A DNA stretch of 23,498 nt from JBCCGE01 sp039029455 (GTDB taxonomy: Bacteria; Pseudomonadota; Gammaproteobacteria; Arenicellales; Poriferihabitantaceae), in NCBI GenBank assembly GCA_039029455.1, contig JBCCGE010000048.1, positions 1 through 23,498 on the forward strand, read 5' to 3'. Position numbers and translations under genes: made by a program. Of the stretch, positions 23,405-23,498 are shown piece by piece (position 1 is the stretch's first letter; the number at the start of each line of letters is the position of its first letter). The notes beneath the pieces were generated by a model. It ran no database searches, was not told the origin of the DNA, and saw only the letters and a program-made list of their open reading frames with translations.

Positions 23405-23498
23405 AGCGGTCCTCGGAGTCGCGAATCACCTGCACGGTGGGGGACGTCTGCATGTCGTCGTACCCCTGGCCCGACACGATCACGATCTCGGCGGAGCC
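23400..23498 (-). CDS. Partial foreign coding sequence, high-GC source
   Basis: Read on the minus strand from the window edge, 33 codons are open (G-S-A-E-I-V-I-V-S-G-Q-G-Y-D-D-M...). Third codon positions are G or C in 32 of 33, the pattern of an actinobacterial or other high-GC genome and unlike every other gene here. The protein family is not recognised. The frame continues 17 codons past the junction before a stop, which is expected by chance. Confidence 0.55.

Noticed and set aside
23405..23498. Plus-strand continuation of the 23343 frame to the window end
   Set aside because: Residues become H, G, R and V rich with no membrane helix, and the high-GC minus-strand frame explains the open reading.

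Overview
The window is mostly one continuous stretch of a gammaproteobacterial chromosome with about 50% GC. Evidence for the lineage is the block accA-tilS-pyrG-kdsA-eno-ftsB, which follows pseudomonad-type gene order, the sdhCDAB cluster followed by sdhE and a ygfX-like gene, and YgfZ and Hsp33 proteins that keep their family motifs. No tRNA, rRNA, CRISPR array, insertion sequence or prophage gene was seen. The last ~95 bases look like DNA from a different, GC-rich organism joined at a GGATCC/GATC site, so the piece is probably a clone or assembly whose right end is chimeric.

Layout. Positions 1-38 hold the possible start of a leftward gene. A small winged-helix-like protein (86-343) converges through a bidirectional hairpin terminator on a 735-residue polytopic membrane protein of GT-C-like appearance (399-2606, minus). 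Divergent from that is an exported pitrilysin-type M16 metalloprotease (2725-5610), then pncC (5621-6130). The core block follows: accA, tilS (overlapping accA), a 322-base leader, pyrG, kdsA (ATGA overlap), eno and ftsB. ispD, the usual next gene in this order, is missing. In its place is a 164-base stretch that begins with a short IspD-like N-terminus and carries a tandem repeat.

The middle is the succinate dehydrogenase region: ygfZ (minus) faces sdhAF4 (DUF1674), followed by sdhC, sdhD, sdhA, sdhB, sdhE and a ygfX-like gene. Complex II subunits are thus enclosed by two separate assembly factors acting on SdhA. In E. coli, ygfZ sits directly beside sdhE-ygfX, so this layout looks like an sdh operon placed between those neighbours.

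The right part holds a two-gene unit (class I glutamine amidotransferase plus a choline/ethanolamine-kinase-like phosphotransferase), hslO (Hsp33), an Lrp/AsnC regulator with two Lrp-type boxes in its own upstream region, and an orphan periplasmic family-3 solute-binding protein with the strongest ribosome binding site of the window. The first codons of a probable membrane sensor gene are cut by the chimeric junction. No wholly new multi-gene system is evident. The points most worth a second look are the junction, the missing ispD with its remnant, the sdh assembly-factor arrangement, the Lrp boxes and the amidotransferase/kinase pair.
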